A DNA stretch of 44,610 nucleotides from an uncultured Azohydromonas sp. (GCF_937926365.1 NZ_CALAOH010000117.1:1-44610), one strand, 5' to 3'. Positions 16,124 through 24,251 are shown, counted from the first letter of the stretch. Made by a program: numbers and translations. Notes: generated from the letters alone by a model not told the origin.

Positions 16124-16921
16124 ATGAACGAGATTGTGATGCGGCTGGGCCTGGAGGCCTGGAAGCCGGCGCTGGGCACGCTGCTGCTGCCGCCCGTGCC
16201 GGCGCTGTTGCTGGTGCTGTTGGGCTTCAGGCTGCGCCGGCACTGGCTGGGCACGCTGCTGATGGGCGTGGCGGTGCTGGCGCTGTGGCTGGGGGCGTGC
16301 GCGGGGGCGGCGGAATGGGCCCGGCACCGGCTGCTGGCGCCCCCGCCGGCCGTGAGCCCGGCTGCGCTGAAGGCGCTGCGGCCGGCACAGGCCGCCATCG
16401 TCGTGCTCGGCGGCGGCAGCGAGAACCAGGCGCCGGAATACGGCACGTCCAGCTTGAGTCCGTGGTCGCTGGAGCGGCTGCGCTACGGCATCTGGCTGTC
16501 GCGCGGCAGCGGCCTGGGGCTGGGTTTCAGCGGCGGCGTGGGCCACGCGGGCCTGCCCGGAGAGGCCGAGGCCACGGTGGCGGCCCGCATTGCGCGCGAC
16601 GAGTTCCACCATCCGCTGCGTTGGGTGGAGAACGGCTCGCGCGACACGCGCGAGAACGCCGCGCGCACGCTCGCGCTGTTGCGGACGCAGGGCATCACCG
16701 ACATCGTGTTGGTGACCCAGGACTGGCACATGCCGCGCGCGCAGCGCGCCTTCGAGCAGGCCGCCGCGGCGGCCGGCATGGCCTTGCGCGTGACGCCGGC
16801 GCCGGTCGGCTTGGCGCCGCGCATCGAGCATCCGCTGCTGCGCTGGCTGCCCAGCAGTGAGGGCTTCACGCTGATGCGCCAGGTGCTGCGCGAGCGCATC
16901 GGCCTGCTCATGGGCGCCTGA
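16124..16921 (+). CDS. YdcF/ElyC-family (DUF218) membrane protein
   Basis: This is a 265-residue protein. Two hydrophobic helices lie in the first 80 residues, followed by a DUF218 domain: AIVVLGGGSENQAPEYG, ERLRYGIWLSR, GLGFSGGVGHAGLPGEAEA, WVENGSRDTRENAARTL and VTQDWHMPRAQRAFEQA. In related proteins this domain binds nucleotides or acts in envelope polymer assembly (ElyC) but is enzymatically undefined. The start at 16124 has GAGGGA seven bases upstream. It diverges from the DUF748 gene with only 68 bases between starts, so the two promoters overlap, and both proteins point to envelope work. Confidence 0.85.
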   Translation: MNEIVMRLGLEAWKPALGTLLLPPVPALLLVLLGFRLRRHWLGTLLMGVAVLALWLGACAGAAEWARHRLLAPPPAVSPAALKALRPAQAAIVVLGGGSENQAPEYGTSSLSPWSLERLRYGIWLSRGSGLGLGFSGGVGHAGLPGEAEATVAARIARDEFHHPLRWVENGSRDTRENAARTLALLRTQGITDIVLVTQDWHMPRAQRAFEQAAAAAGMALRVTPAPVGLAPRIEHPLLRWLPSSEGFTLMRQVLRERIGLLMGA

Positions 16922-16930
16922 GGCGGCCCC

Positions 16931-16967
16931 AAAAAAGCGAACCCCTCCGCGCCAGGGCGCGGAGGGG
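16931..16967 (-). terminator. Candidate intrinsic terminator for the minus strand
   Basis: A perfect 11-base GC stem with a 4-base loop (16942-16967) is followed, on the minus strand, by five bases and then six T (16936-16931). It would end transcripts coming from ubiD or from a small RNA in the gap. The five-base separation makes it less than ideal. Confidence 0.5.
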
Positions 16968-17066
16968 ACGGGCGATTGCCATCGCCGTTGGGGCTCCGGA
17001 GGTAGGCGGTCCGGGGCTCCTGTTGCGCAGAAGACTGCGCCACTTGCATGAACCTGCCGCAGCAGG
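16942..17066. ncRNA. Cluster of five perfect hairpins; candidate small RNA or structured 3' region
   Basis: Five consecutive stems lie between ydcF-like and ubiD ends. They are 11 bp with a CAGG loop (16942-16967), 6 bp (16971-16986), 11 bp with a 9-base loop (16990-17020), 6 bp with loop AAGA (17025-17040), and 5 bp with loop CGCA (17053-17066). In the third stem two pairs are G-U on the + transcript but would be A-C mismatches on the minus transcript, which favours a + RNA. A T6 tract on the minus strand (16936-16931) after the first stem instead favours a minus transcript ending there. The family is not recognised; comparison by eye with 6S RNA, RNase P and SRP RNA gave no convincing match. 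Confidence 0.45.
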
Positions 17067-17128
17067 CGAGGCAAAGTTAACGCAGGGCCGGGGCCGCTAC
17101 AAGTTTGGCGACGGCTGCGGCAGGGACA

Positions 17129-18694
17129 TCACGCGCCGGGGCCGCGAGACATGAGACGCTCAAAAAGTGCGTCCATTCGAGACTGCACCGCGGGCTCCAT
17201 GGTGATGGTGCGGCCCCACTCGCGCTGGGTCTCGCCGGGCCACTTGTTGGTCGCATCCAGCCCCATCTTGCCGCCCAGGCCACTCACGGGCGAGGCGAAG
17301 TCCAGGTAGTCGATTGGCGTGTCCGATACCAGCGTCGCGTCGCGCACCGGGTCCATGCGCGTGGTGATGGCCCAGATCACGTCGCGCCAGTCGCGGATGT
17401 TCACGTCCTCGTCCGTGACCACGATGAACTTGGTGTACATGAACTGGCGCAGGAAGCTCCACAGCCCGAACATGAGCCGCTTGGCGTGGCCCGGGTAGGC
17501 CTTGCGGATCGAGATGACCGCCAGGCGGTAGCTGCAGCCTTCGGGCGGCAGGTAGAAGTCCACGATCTCCGGGAACTGCTTCTGCAAGATGGGCACGAAC
17601 ACCTCGTTCAGCGCCACACCGAGCACCGCGGGCTCGTCGGGCGGCTTGCCGGTGTAGGTGGAGTGGTAGACCGGGTCGGGCCGCTGCGTGAGCCGGTCCA
17701 CGCGGAACACGGGGAACCAGTCCTGCTCGTTGTAATAGCCGGTGTGGTCGCCGAAAGGGCCTTCGAGCGCATGCAGGTAGCCACCGCGCTCCTTGAGCGG
17801 CACGCCGTCCTCGCTCACGCCCTCGTAGCCCGGCTCGGCCGTGGGGATGTGGCCTTCCAGCACGATCTCGGCGCTGGCCGGCGCCTGCAGCTTCAAGGCG
17901 CCCTCGCCCACCGAGGTGTCCGCCAGTTCCGTCCGGCTGCCGCGCAGCAGGCCGGCGAACTGGTACTCCGACAGCGTGTCCGGCACCGGCGTGACCGCGC
18001 CCAGCAGCGTGGCCGGGTCAGCGCCCAGCGCCACCGCGATCGGGAACGGTTGCCCCGGGTTGGCGCGGGCGAACTCGCGGAAGTCCAACGCGCCGCCGCG
18101 GTGTGCCAGCCAGCGCATGATCAGCTCGCGCCGCCCGATGAGCTGCTGGCGGTAGATCCCCAGGTTCTGGCGCGTGCGCGGCTGCGCTACCGATTGCGGT
18201 CCGCGCGTGATCACCAGACCCCAGGTCAGCAGCGGGCCGGCGTCGCCGGGCCAGCACAGCTGGATCGGCAGCCGGTGCAGGTCCACCTCGTCGCCCTGCA
18301 GCACCTGCGCCTGGCACGCGGGCGAAGACACGCGTGCGGGCTTCATGTCCCACAGCGCCTTGGCCATGTGCAGTAGCCGCCCGGCGTCCTTGAGCCCGCG
18401 CGGGGGTTCGGGCTCCTTGAGACTAGCCAGCAACCGGCCGATCTCGCGCAGCTCGGAGGTGTCCTGTGCCCCCATGCCCAGCGCCACGCGGCGCGGCGTG
18501 CCGAAGAGATTCGCCAGCACCGGCATATCGTGGCCAGTGGCTTTCTCGAACCACAGCGCCGGACCACCGGCCTGCAGCACGCGGTCGCTCAGCGCCGTCA
18601 TTTCCAGCCGGGGGGACACCGGTTCTCTCACGCGACGCAGCTCGCCCAAGCGTTCAAGTTGCACGACGAAGTCCCGCAAGTCGCGGTATTTCAT
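17129..18694 (-). CDS. ubiD: UbiD-family 3-octaprenyl-4-hydroxybenzoate decarboxylase
   Basis: This 521-residue prenylated-FMN-dependent decarboxylase takes part in ubiquinone synthesis. Signature segments are MKYRDLRDFVVQLERLGEL at the start, QNLGIYRQQLIGRRELIMRW and HRGGALDFREF around the cofactor site, GADPATLLGAVTPVPDTLSEY, VLEGHIP, GPFGDHTGYYNEQDWFPVF, and the late VVTDEDVNIRDWRDVIWAITTRMDP. The glutamates expected of the catalytic triad lie in the conserved HIPTAEPGYEGVSEDG region and nearby. The length is normal. Its partner UbiX, which makes the flavin cofactor, is not in the window. Transcription runs toward the hairpin cluster. Confidence 0.94.
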   Translation of the reverse strand: MKYRDLRDFVVQLERLGELRRVREPVSPRLEMTALSDRVLQAGGPALWFEKATGHDMPVLANLFGTPRRVALGMGAQDTSELREIGRLLASLKEPEPPRGLKDAGRLLHMAKALWDMKPARVSSPACQAQVLQGDEVDLHRLPIQLCWPGDAGPLLTWGLVITRGPQSVAQPRTRQNLGIYRQQLIGRRELIMRWLAHRGGALDFREFARANPGQPFPIAVALGADPATLLGAVTPVPDTLSEYQFAGLLRGSRTELADTSVGEGALKLQAPASAEIVLEGHIPTAEPGYEGVSEDGVPLKERGGYLHALEGPFGDHTGYYNEQDWFPVFRVDRLTQRPDPVYHSTYTGKPPDEPAVLGVALNEVFVPILQKQFPEIVDFYLPPEGCSYRLAVISIRKAYPGHAKRLMFGLWSFLRQFMYTKFIVVTDEDVNIRDWRDVIWAITTRMDPVRDATLVSDTPIDYLDFASPVSGLGGKMGLDATNKWPGETQREWGRTITMEPAVQSRMDALFERLMSRGPGA

Positions 18695-18727
18695 TACCTA
18701 TAGCTATTAAAGAGTGGTTTGATATTC

Positions 18728-18757
18728 TTGACCGGTTATTTGAACCGTTCCTAGAAT
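18728..18757 (+). promoter_or_regulatory. Predicted sigma-70 promoter upstream of the lytic transglycosylase
   Basis: TTGACC (18728-18733) and TAGAAT (18752-18757) are separated by 18 bases in an AT-richer patch between divergent genes. The spacer contains an inverted repeat, CGGTT-ATTTG-AACCG (18733-18747), that could be an operator. The start site would be near 18764, leaving a leader of about 200 bases. Confidence 0.6.
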
Positions 18758-18763
18758 GAGTCC

Positions 18764-18965
18764 ACCTGGCGGAGACCAGGGTTGTCCCGATCCCCTATTC
18801 AGGGGGAACGCTGCCTTGCAGCCCGTGGCGTCCATGGTGCTACGGAGAAGGGCCCGACCGGTGCGGGGGCCTGCTGCCGAACCATTATCGCCGCCGCCCC
18901 CGTGGCGTCCGGGACGCCCCACGCTGGGCGCTCGGACGACGCGCCGGTTGGACGAAAGGAGAGCA
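18764..18965 (+). other. Long untranslated leader of the transglycosylase gene
   Basis: About 200 GC-rich bases separate the predicted start site from the ATG at 18966, ending in an AAGGAG ribosome site. Several short complementary blocks occur, such as CCTGG/CCAGG near 18766-18780 and CCCCT/AGGGG near 18791-18805. I could not match it to a known riboswitch class. An in-frame extension of the coding region through it exists but reads like non-protein sequence. Confidence 0.35.
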
Positions 18966-19823
18966 ATGACAGCGCTTGTCATGTTGCGCGCTCTGCGCGC
19001 CTCGGTCGCCGTCTTCCTGCGCGACGTCTTTTCCGGGCTGCTTCAAGTCAGCCACAACACCCTGGCCTTGCTGGGCCTTACGGTCGTGGCGGTGCTGGCC
19101 TTCGCCGGCAGCCACGCCGACCTGCGCCACGAGGTCGAACGCGCAGCCCTGGGCTGGCTGCAATCCCGCCACGAGGCCCGCGCCGAGCGCGAAGGAGACC
19201 TGCTGGTGACGCTGTCCGATCCGCAGGGCGTGGCCCGCGCCACGGCGACCGACCCGAAGGAGCTCGACCGCCAGCAGGCGGCCGTGGCCAAGTGGCTGTC
19301 GCGCCGCTACCGGGTGGCGCCCGAGCCGATCAGCCGCCTGGTGCAGGAAGCGTGGCAGGTGGGGCAGAAGGCCGGGCTGGAGCCCACGCTGATCCTGGCG
19401 ATCATGGCCGTGGAGTCCAGCTTCAATCCCTTCGCCCAGAGCGCCGTGGGCGCGCAGGGGCTGATGCAGGTGATGACGCGGGTACACGACGACAAATACG
19501 AGCGCTTCGGCGGCACGCTGGCTGCCTTCGACCCGGTCACGAACCTGCGCGTGGGCGTGCAGGTGCTCAAGGAATGCATCGCCCGCGCCGGCGGCGGTCT
19601 GGAAGCCGGGCTGCGCCACTACGTCGGCGCGGCCAATCTTCCCGAAGACGGTGGCTACGTGAGCAAAGTGCTGACGGAGCAGCGCTATCTGCGCCAGGTG
19701 GCCAGTGGCCGCGGCGTGCCGGTCAACGCTCCGACGCCGGCCGTGCGTCCTGCACCCACCAACGTCAACGCGGCCGAGCAGACCGCCGCTGCGGCGAGCG
19801 ACCAAGTAATCGCGCTGCGCTGA
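18966..19823 (+). CDS. Membrane-anchored lytic transglycosylase (SLT domain)
   Basis: This 285-residue protein has an uncleaved-looking membrane helix at about residues 31-50 and a spacer rich in charged residues. The transglycosylase SLT domain spans about 125-245. The catalytic glutamate is E150 in LAIMAVESSFNPFAQS, followed by the family motifs GLMQVM and later LRVGVQVLKECI and the YVGAANLPEDGGYVSKV segment. Such enzymes cut the peptidoglycan glycan strand, forming 1,6-anhydromuramic ends, in the periplasm. The C-terminal 50 residues are Ala/Pro/Thr-rich and probably disordered. AAGGAG seven bases upstream sets the start. It diverges from ubiD and has its own predicted promoter and long leader. 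Confidence 0.88.
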   Translation: MTALVMLRALRASVAVFLRDVFSGLLQVSHNTLALLGLTVVAVLAFAGSHADLRHEVERAALGWLQSRHEARAEREGDLLVTLSDPQGVARATATDPKELDRQQAAVAKWLSRRYRVAPEPISRLVQEAWQVGQKAGLEPTLILAIMAVESSFNPFAQSAVGAQGLMQVMTRVHDDKYERFGGTLAAFDPVTNLRVGVQVLKECIARAGGGLEAGLRHYVGAANLPEDGGYVSKVLTEQRYLRQVASGRGVPVNAPTPAVRPAPTNVNAAEQTAAAASDQVIALR

Positions 19824-19850
19824 AGCGCGCGCCGCGAGCGCCCCATTTCG

Positions 19851-19868
19851 ACGGCCCTTCGGGGCCGT
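19851..19868 (+). terminator. Hairpin with TTCG loop after the transglycosylase gene
   Basis: A perfect 7-base stem ACGGCCC/GGGCCGT with the very stable TTCG tetraloop lies 27 bases after the stop. There is no following T-tract, so it may pause or protect the 3' end rather than terminate. Confidence 0.45.
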
Positions 19869-19979
19869 CCTCGCAATCGGCGTCACGCCTGCGCTTGGTC
19901 TCCGCACAAGGGCTTCAGGCTGCTGCCCAGGCAGTTGTGCGGCGAGCTGAAGCGCAATGAACCCTTCCTGCTTCCAACC

Positions 19980-20002
19980 CGCTGCACCTGCGGCGCTTTT
20001 TT
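19980..20002 (+). terminator. Intrinsic terminator, + strand
   Basis: The 6-base stem CGCTGC/GCGGCG (one G-U pair) with loop ACCT is followed after one base by six T (19997-20002). It probably ends the transcript of the lytic transglycosylase gene before the convergent tRNA gene. Confidence 0.55.
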
Positions 20003-20015
20003 GCCTCCCGAAAGC

Positions 20016-20050
20016 AAAAAGCCCTTGACGAGATCACTCGTCAAGGGCTT
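20016..20050 (-). terminator. Strong intrinsic terminator of the tRNA-Val gene
   Basis: On the minus strand a perfect 14-base stem (20050-20037 with 20032-20019) and a 4-base loop are followed directly by a T-tract (20020-20016). It starts five bases after the encoded CCA of the tRNA. Confidence 0.9.
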
Positions 20051-20054
20051 GCAT

Positions 20055-20131
20055 TGGTAGGCGCGATTGGACTCGAACCAACGACCCCCACCATGTCAAG
20101 GTGGTGCTCTAACCAGCTGAGCTACGCGCCT
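20055..20131 (-). tRNA. tRNA-Val (anticodon GAC)
   Basis: A complete 77-base cloverleaf including an encoded CCA end. The acceptor arms are AGGCGCG and CGCGCCT with discriminator A. The D arm reads GTAGCTCAGCTGGTTAGAGC. The anticodon loop TTGACAT gives GAC, reading the valine codons GTC and GTT, and the T arm carries GGTTCGAGTCC. The gene is followed by a strong terminator and preceded by its own promoter, so it is a single-gene unit. Confidence 0.97.
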
Positions 20132-20150
20132 GTCGTTCGCTGAAGCCGCT

Positions 20151-20180
20151 ATTCTATACGCACTTTTGTCAGCTGCGCAA
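20151..20180 (-). promoter_or_regulatory. Predicted tRNA-Val promoter
   Basis: On the minus strand TTGCGC (20180-20175) lies 16 bases before TATAGA (20158-20153), or 18 bases before TAGAAT (20156-20151). The start would fall about 10-15 bases upstream of the mature tRNA end. Confidence 0.5.
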
Positions 20181-20192
20181 GCAGCTCTGGCG

Positions 20193-20216
20193 AAAAATTT
20201 GAAGAATTTGCTTCAA
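20193..20216 (-). terminator. Weak terminator downstream of relA
   Basis: On the minus strand the AT-rich stem TTGAAG/CTTCAA with a 6-base loop is followed by AA and five T (20197-20193). It lies 88 bases after the relA stop and just upstream of the tRNA promoter. The stem is short and weak. Confidence 0.35.
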
Positions 20217-20303
20217 CCTGCTTTCTGAGTTCCACCGAGGACGGGAGCGGGCGCGGTTCGATGACTTGATGCCCCGCTCCGCACCCGCCCTCAACGCTTG
20301 CGC

Positions 20304-22559
20304 TCAGCGCCGCGCTGCGCGCCGCACACCGCCGATGCGCTGCACTTGGCGCAGCACCTGCGCCAACCGCGCCGCGTCGTTGACTTCGACGGTGATGTTC
20401 ATGCGCGTGCTGCCACCGTGCACGTCGCGCACCGACTGCATCTGCATATCTGTGACCTTCATCTTCTCCTTGGCGAAGAGCTCGGAGATGTCGCGCAGCA
20501 GCCCGGGGCGGTCGGCAGCTTCCACGGTCACACCCACCGGGTACAGCGCAGTCTGGTTGCCGTGCGGCTTGCCCCACGCTACGGCAATGACGCGCTCGGG
20601 CGCCTGCTGTGCGGCATGGCGGAAGTTCACGCAGTCGGCCCGGTGCACCGCTACGCCCTTGCCTCGGGTGACGAAGCCGGCGATGGCATCCGGCGGCGCG
20701 GGGCGGCAGCAGCGCGCAAGGTTCGTGAGCAGCGATTCCACGCCCACCACCAGCACGCCGCCGCGCGGCCCGCCGGCGGGTGCGGTGGCGCGCTTGGTAA
20801 CCAGCTCCTCCACTGGCGGCGCCGGCTCGGCCGGGCGCAGCAGCTGCTCGATGTTGCGCAGCGAGTACTCGTCCTTGCCCACCACCTCGAAGAGTGCATC
20901 GGCACTCTTGAAGCCCAGCCGCGAGGCCAGGTCTTCGAGCTTGAGCGCCGTGCGGCCCTCACGCTGCAGCAGCTTCTCCACCGCTTCGCGCCCGCGCGCG
21001 ATGGTGTCGCGCTGCGCCAGCGCGTTGAACCAGGCGCGCACCTTGGAGCGCGCCCGCGGGCTGGCGAGATAGCACAGCTCCGGATTGAGCCAGTCCAGCG
21101 ATGGGCCGCCTTCCTTGGTCGCGCTAACCTCCACCGTCTGCCCGCTGCGCAGCGGCGTGTTCAGCGGTATCAGCGCCCCATCCACGCGCGCGCCGCGGCA
21201 GCGATGGCCGAGGTCGGTATGCACCGCGTAGGCGAAATCCACCGGCGTGGCACCGGCGGGCAGCTCCACCACGGTGGCCTGCGGCGTGAAGACATAGATG
21301 CGGTCATCGAAGGCGCCGGGCTCGCCGGACTGAACGAAGTCGCGCTCCCAGGCCAGCAGCTGGCGCAGCACGGCCTTGCGCGCCTCGGCCACGCGCTCCT
21401 CGAACTCGCCCGCGGCGCTGACGCCGGCGTAGCCGCGCGCGCCCGCCTCCTTGTAGGCCCAATGCGCCGCGACGCCGTACTCGGCATGCTCGTGCATGGC
21501 GCGGGTGCGGATCTGCACTTCCACCGGCCGGTCCTCGTCATCGAGCACCACCGTGTGCAGCGACTGGTAGCCGTTGGGTTTTGGTTTGGCGATGTAGTCG
21601 TCGAACTCGCCTTCCAGCGGCCGATAGCGCTCATGCACGCGCGCCAGCGCCGCATAGCACTGCGGCACGTCGTCCACCACCACGCGCAGCGCGCGCAGGT
21701 CCAGCACGCGCTCGAAGCCCAACCGCTTGCCCTGCATCTTTTTATAGATGCTGTAGATGTGCTTGGGCCGCCCCTGCACAGTGGCGTGGATGCCGACCTC
21801 GGCCAGCTCCTGCGCCAGCTCGGCACGGAAGCGTTCCACACCCTGCTCGCGCTCGCTGCGCTTCTCGTGCAGCAGCGTGGCGATGCGCTTGTACTCGGCC
21901 GGCTGCAGGAAGCGGAAGGCCAGGTCCTCCAGTTCCCACTTGATCTGCCAGATGCCCAGCCGATTGGCCAGCGGCGCGAACACCTGCTGCGACTCCAGCG
22001 CCAGGTCGTGCGGACATGACAGCTTGCTCGCGGCGTACCAGCGCAGCGTCTGCAGCCGCGAGGCCAGGCGCAGCAGCACCACGCGCAGGTCGCGCGAGAA
22101 GGCCAGCAGCATCTTGCGCACGCGCTCGGTCTGCAGCGCGCGCGCGGGCTCCTCTACGCGCGCCTGGCGCGCTGCGCGCTGGATCTGCACCAGCTGCCGC
22201 GCGTGGCTCACCAGCCCAGCATAGGACGCACCGAAGGCCTTCTCCAGCACCTCCTCGGGCTTCTGCAGGTAGTCGCTGGCATAGACCAGGTAGACCGCCG
22301 CCTGCATTGCGGGTGCCGCGCCGATGCTGCGCAGCACCGCGCACACGCCGTCCGCGTGCGCAAGCACGTCCTCGCCGGTGTCCAGATGGCGCTGCCACAG
22401 CAGCGGCTCGGCAAAGGCCCGCGCGCGCTGCAGCGCCAACAGCCCGGCATCCTCGGCCGACAACGTCCCTTCGGCGGAAGCCGGCAAGTCCGGCAGCTCC
22501 GCCAGCTCAACGATGGTCGCCGGCCGCGCCGTAACCCATTCGGACTGCAGGCTTCTCAT
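20304..22559 (-). CDS. relA: RelA-type (p)ppGpp synthetase
   Basis: This 751-residue Rel/Spo protein makes the alarmone (p)ppGpp on stalled ribosomes. The N-terminal hydrolase domain is degenerate: where active enzymes have a histidine-aspartate pair, this one reads AVYLVYASDYL, so hydrolysis is not expected. The synthetase domain holds GRPKHIYSIYKKM (residues 263-275), RVLDLRALRV and the acidic EFDD (318-321), which marks the monofunctional RelA class. YGVAAHWAYKE, a TGS domain (RIYVFTPQATVVELPAGAT), a cysteine-containing domain (ARCCRPAPPDAIAGFVT) and a C-terminal ACT domain follow. The ATG overlaps the stop of the upstream hydrolase by four bases, which implies translational coupling. Confidence 0.96.
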   Translation of the reverse strand: MRSLQSEWVTARPATIVELAELPDLPASAEGTLSAEDAGLLALQRARAFAEPLLWQRHLDTGEDVLAHADGVCAVLRSIGAAPAMQAAVYLVYASDYLQKPEEVLEKAFGASYAGLVSHARQLVQIQRAARQARVEEPARALQTERVRKMLLAFSRDLRVVLLRLASRLQTLRWYAASKLSCPHDLALESQQVFAPLANRLGIWQIKWELEDLAFRFLQPAEYKRIATLLHEKRSEREQGVERFRAELAQELAEVGIHATVQGRPKHIYSIYKKMQGKRLGFERVLDLRALRVVVDDVPQCYAALARVHERYRPLEGEFDDYIAKPKPNGYQSLHTVVLDDEDRPVEVQIRTRAMHEHAEYGVAAHWAYKEAGARGYAGVSAAGEFEERVAEARKAVLRQLLAWERDFVQSGEPGAFDDRIYVFTPQATVVELPAGATPVDFAYAVHTDLGHRCRGARVDGALIPLNTPLRSGQTVEVSATKEGGPSLDWLNPELCYLASPRARSKVRAWFNALAQRDTIARGREAVEKLLQREGRTALKLEDLASRLGFKSADALFEVVGKDEYSLRNIEQLLRPAEPAPPVEELVTKRATAPAGGPRGGVLVVGVESLLTNLARCCRPAPPDAIAGFVTRGKGVAVHRADCVNFRHAAQQAPERVIAVAWGKPHGNQTALYPVGVTVEAADRPGLLRDISELFAKEKMKVTDMQMQSVRDVHGGSTRMNITVEVNDAARLAQVLRQVQRIGGVRRAARR

Positions 22560-23425
22560 GGGGACAACAGGAAATCGCGTACGACTTCCACCTGATCGGG
22601 CTGCACCAGCATCGGGGCGTGGCCCACGCCCTCGAACTCGACCAGCTTCGCGCGCGGGCCGCGCTGCGTCATCGCCTGCGCAGCGGCATGCGACAGCAGG
22701 TCCGACTCCGCGCCGCGCAGCAGCAGCACCTGGCAGCGCAGCGCTTCATAGGCATGCCACAGCGCCGCATTGCCGGCCGCGACCGAATCCGGCGTGACTG
22801 CCTTGAACACCTCGGCGATGCTCAGGTCGTAGTGCAGCGTGAAGCCCGAGCCCTCGACCTTGAGCTGCGGCCGGCACAGCGCCAGCCACTGCTCGGCCGT
22901 GTGCGGACCGAAGCTCTCGGAGACGGTGTGCAGGAAATCCGCCGCCTCCTGCTCGGTATCCCAATGGCGTTTCTCGCCCACGTAGTCGCCGATACGCCGC
23001 AGACCCTCGAACTCCAGGGACGGGCCGACGTCGTTGAGCACCATGCGCCGCAGCGGCGCGTTGGCCAGCGAACCCAGCCCCATGCCGATGAGCCCGCCCA
23101 TGGACGTGCCCACCCAGTCGATCTCGCGCGCATCTAGCCGCGCCAGCAGGTTGACCATGTCCGAGACGTAGAAGGGCACGCTGTAGCCGGCCGGGTCGCG
23201 TAGCCAGTCGGAGTGGCCGCGTCCGAGCACGTCCGGGCACACCACGCGGTATTCATGGCACAGGGCACGCGCGAGGGTGTCGAAGTCGCGCCCCTGGCGC
23301 GTGAGGCCATGCACGCACACCAGCACGCGCTCGTTGGTCGGGTCGCCCCACTCCCAGCACGCCATGCGGTACAGCGCGCCGGGGCGCAGGCATGGCACGT
23401 GAATCAGCCGCGGCGAATCGTTCAT
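22556..23425 (-). CDS. Alpha/beta-fold hydrolase
   Basis: This 289-residue alpha/beta hydrolase has the oxyanion segment VLVCVHGLTRQGRDF, a strand-loop VVCPDVLGRGHSDW, the nucleophile elbow GTSMGG with S108, an acid in LLLRGAESDLLS, and the histidine in GVGHAPML. A ribosome site GGGAG precedes ATG 23425. The family is broad (esterases, C-C hydrolases, haloperoxidase-like enzymes), and the substrate cannot be assigned. It overlaps relA by the ATGA junction and diverges from bdhA with 51 bases between starts, so both promoters lie in a very small space. Confidence 0.85.
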   Translation of the reverse strand: MNDSPRLIHVPCLRPGALYRMACWEWGDPTNERVLVCVHGLTRQGRDFDTLARALCHEYRVVCPDVLGRGHSDWLRDPAGYSVPFYVSDMVNLLARLDAREIDWVGTSMGGLIGMGLGSLANAPLRRMVLNDVGPSLEFEGLRRIGDYVGEKRHWDTEQEAADFLHTVSESFGPHTAEQWLALCRPQLKVEGSGFTLHYDLSIAEVFKAVTPDSVAAGNAALWHAYEALRCQVLLLRGAESDLLSHAAAQAMTQRGPRAKLVEFEGVGHAPMLVQPDQVEVVRDFLLSP

Positions 23426-23476
23426 GATGGCTCCCGTTTGTCTTTGAACCATCGTATCAACCCAAGGAGGCTATTC

Positions 23477-24247
23477 ATGCTCAAGGCAAAGACCGCCCTC
23501 GTCACCGGATCCACCAGCGGCATCGGACTGGGCATCGCCAAGTGCCTGGCGCAGCAGGGCGCCAACATCATGCTCAACGGCTTCGGCGACAGCGAGGCGG
23601 CGCTGGCCGAGGTGCGCACCCTGGGCACCCGGGTGTCGTACCACGGCGCCGACATGAGCAAGCCTGCGGAGATCGAGGCGATGGTAAGGGCGGCTGAGGC
23701 CGAGTTCGGCGCAGTGGACATCCTGGTTAACAACGCCGGCATCCAGCATGTGGCGGCGGTGGAGGATTTCCCAACGGAGAAGTGGGACGCCATCCTGGCC
23801 ATCAACCTGAGCTCGGCCTTCCACACCACGCGGCTGGCGCTGCCGGGCATGAAGCAGCGCGGCTGGGGCCGCATCATCAACCTCGCCTCCGTGCACGGCC
23901 TGGTGGCCTCGGCGCAGAAGTCGGCCTACGTGGCGGCCAAGCACGGGCTGGTGGGCTTCACCAAGTCCGTGGCGCTGGAGACGGCCACCACGCCCGTGAC
24001 CGTCAACGCCATTTGCCCGGGTTGGGTGCTGACGCCACTGGTGGAAAAGCAGGTGCAGGCCCGCGCACAGGCCGACGGCGTGGACTTCGAGGAGGCCAAG
24101 CGTCGCCTGCTGGGCGACAAGCAGCCCTCCATGCAGTTCACCACCGCCGAGCAACTCGGCGAGCTGGCGGTGTTCCTGTGCTCGCGCGCGGCCGACAACA
24201 TCCGCGGCGTGGCCTTCAATGTCGACGGCGGCTGGGCCGCTCAATAA
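23477..24247 (+). CDS. bdhA: 3-hydroxybutyrate dehydrogenase
   Basis: This 256-residue SDR enzyme interconverts (R)-3-hydroxybutyrate and acetoacetate with NAD, feeding on monomers released from polyhydroxybutyrate. The cofactor motif TGSTSGIG is at residues 10-17, NNAGIQHV begins at 85, and the catalytic set is S138 (LASVHG), Y151 and K155. ASVHGLVASAQKSAYVAAKHG, FTKSVALE and the C-terminal FNVDGGWAAQ are characteristic of the 3-hydroxybutyrate branch rather than other SDRs. An ideal AAGGAGG six bases before ATG 23477 fixes the start. No other polymer genes are in the window. Confidence 0.94.
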   Translation: MLKAKTALVTGSTSGIGLGIAKCLAQQGANIMLNGFGDSEAALAEVRTLGTRVSYHGADMSKPAEIEAMVRAAEAEFGAVDILVNNAGIQHVAAVEDFPTEKWDAILAINLSSAFHTTRLALPGMKQRGWGRIINLASVHGLVASAQKSAYVAAKHGLVGFTKSVALETATTPVTVNAICPGWVLTPLVEKQVQARAQADGVDFEEAKRRLLGDKQPSMQFTTAEQLGELAVFLCSRAADNIRGVAFNVDGGWAAQ

Positions 24248-24251
24248 ATGA

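Noticed and set aside
16942..17066. Assignment of the hairpin cluster as 6S RNA or RNase P RNA
   Set aside because: There is a faint likeness in short strings, but no long closing stem between the ends and none of the core RNase P blocks. The ubiD neighbourhood is also not the usual 6S locus.
18764..18965. Known riboswitch in the transglycosylase leader
   Set aside because: I compared it by memory with ykkC, yybP-ykoY, SAH, c-di-GMP and cobalamin patterns and saw no core match.
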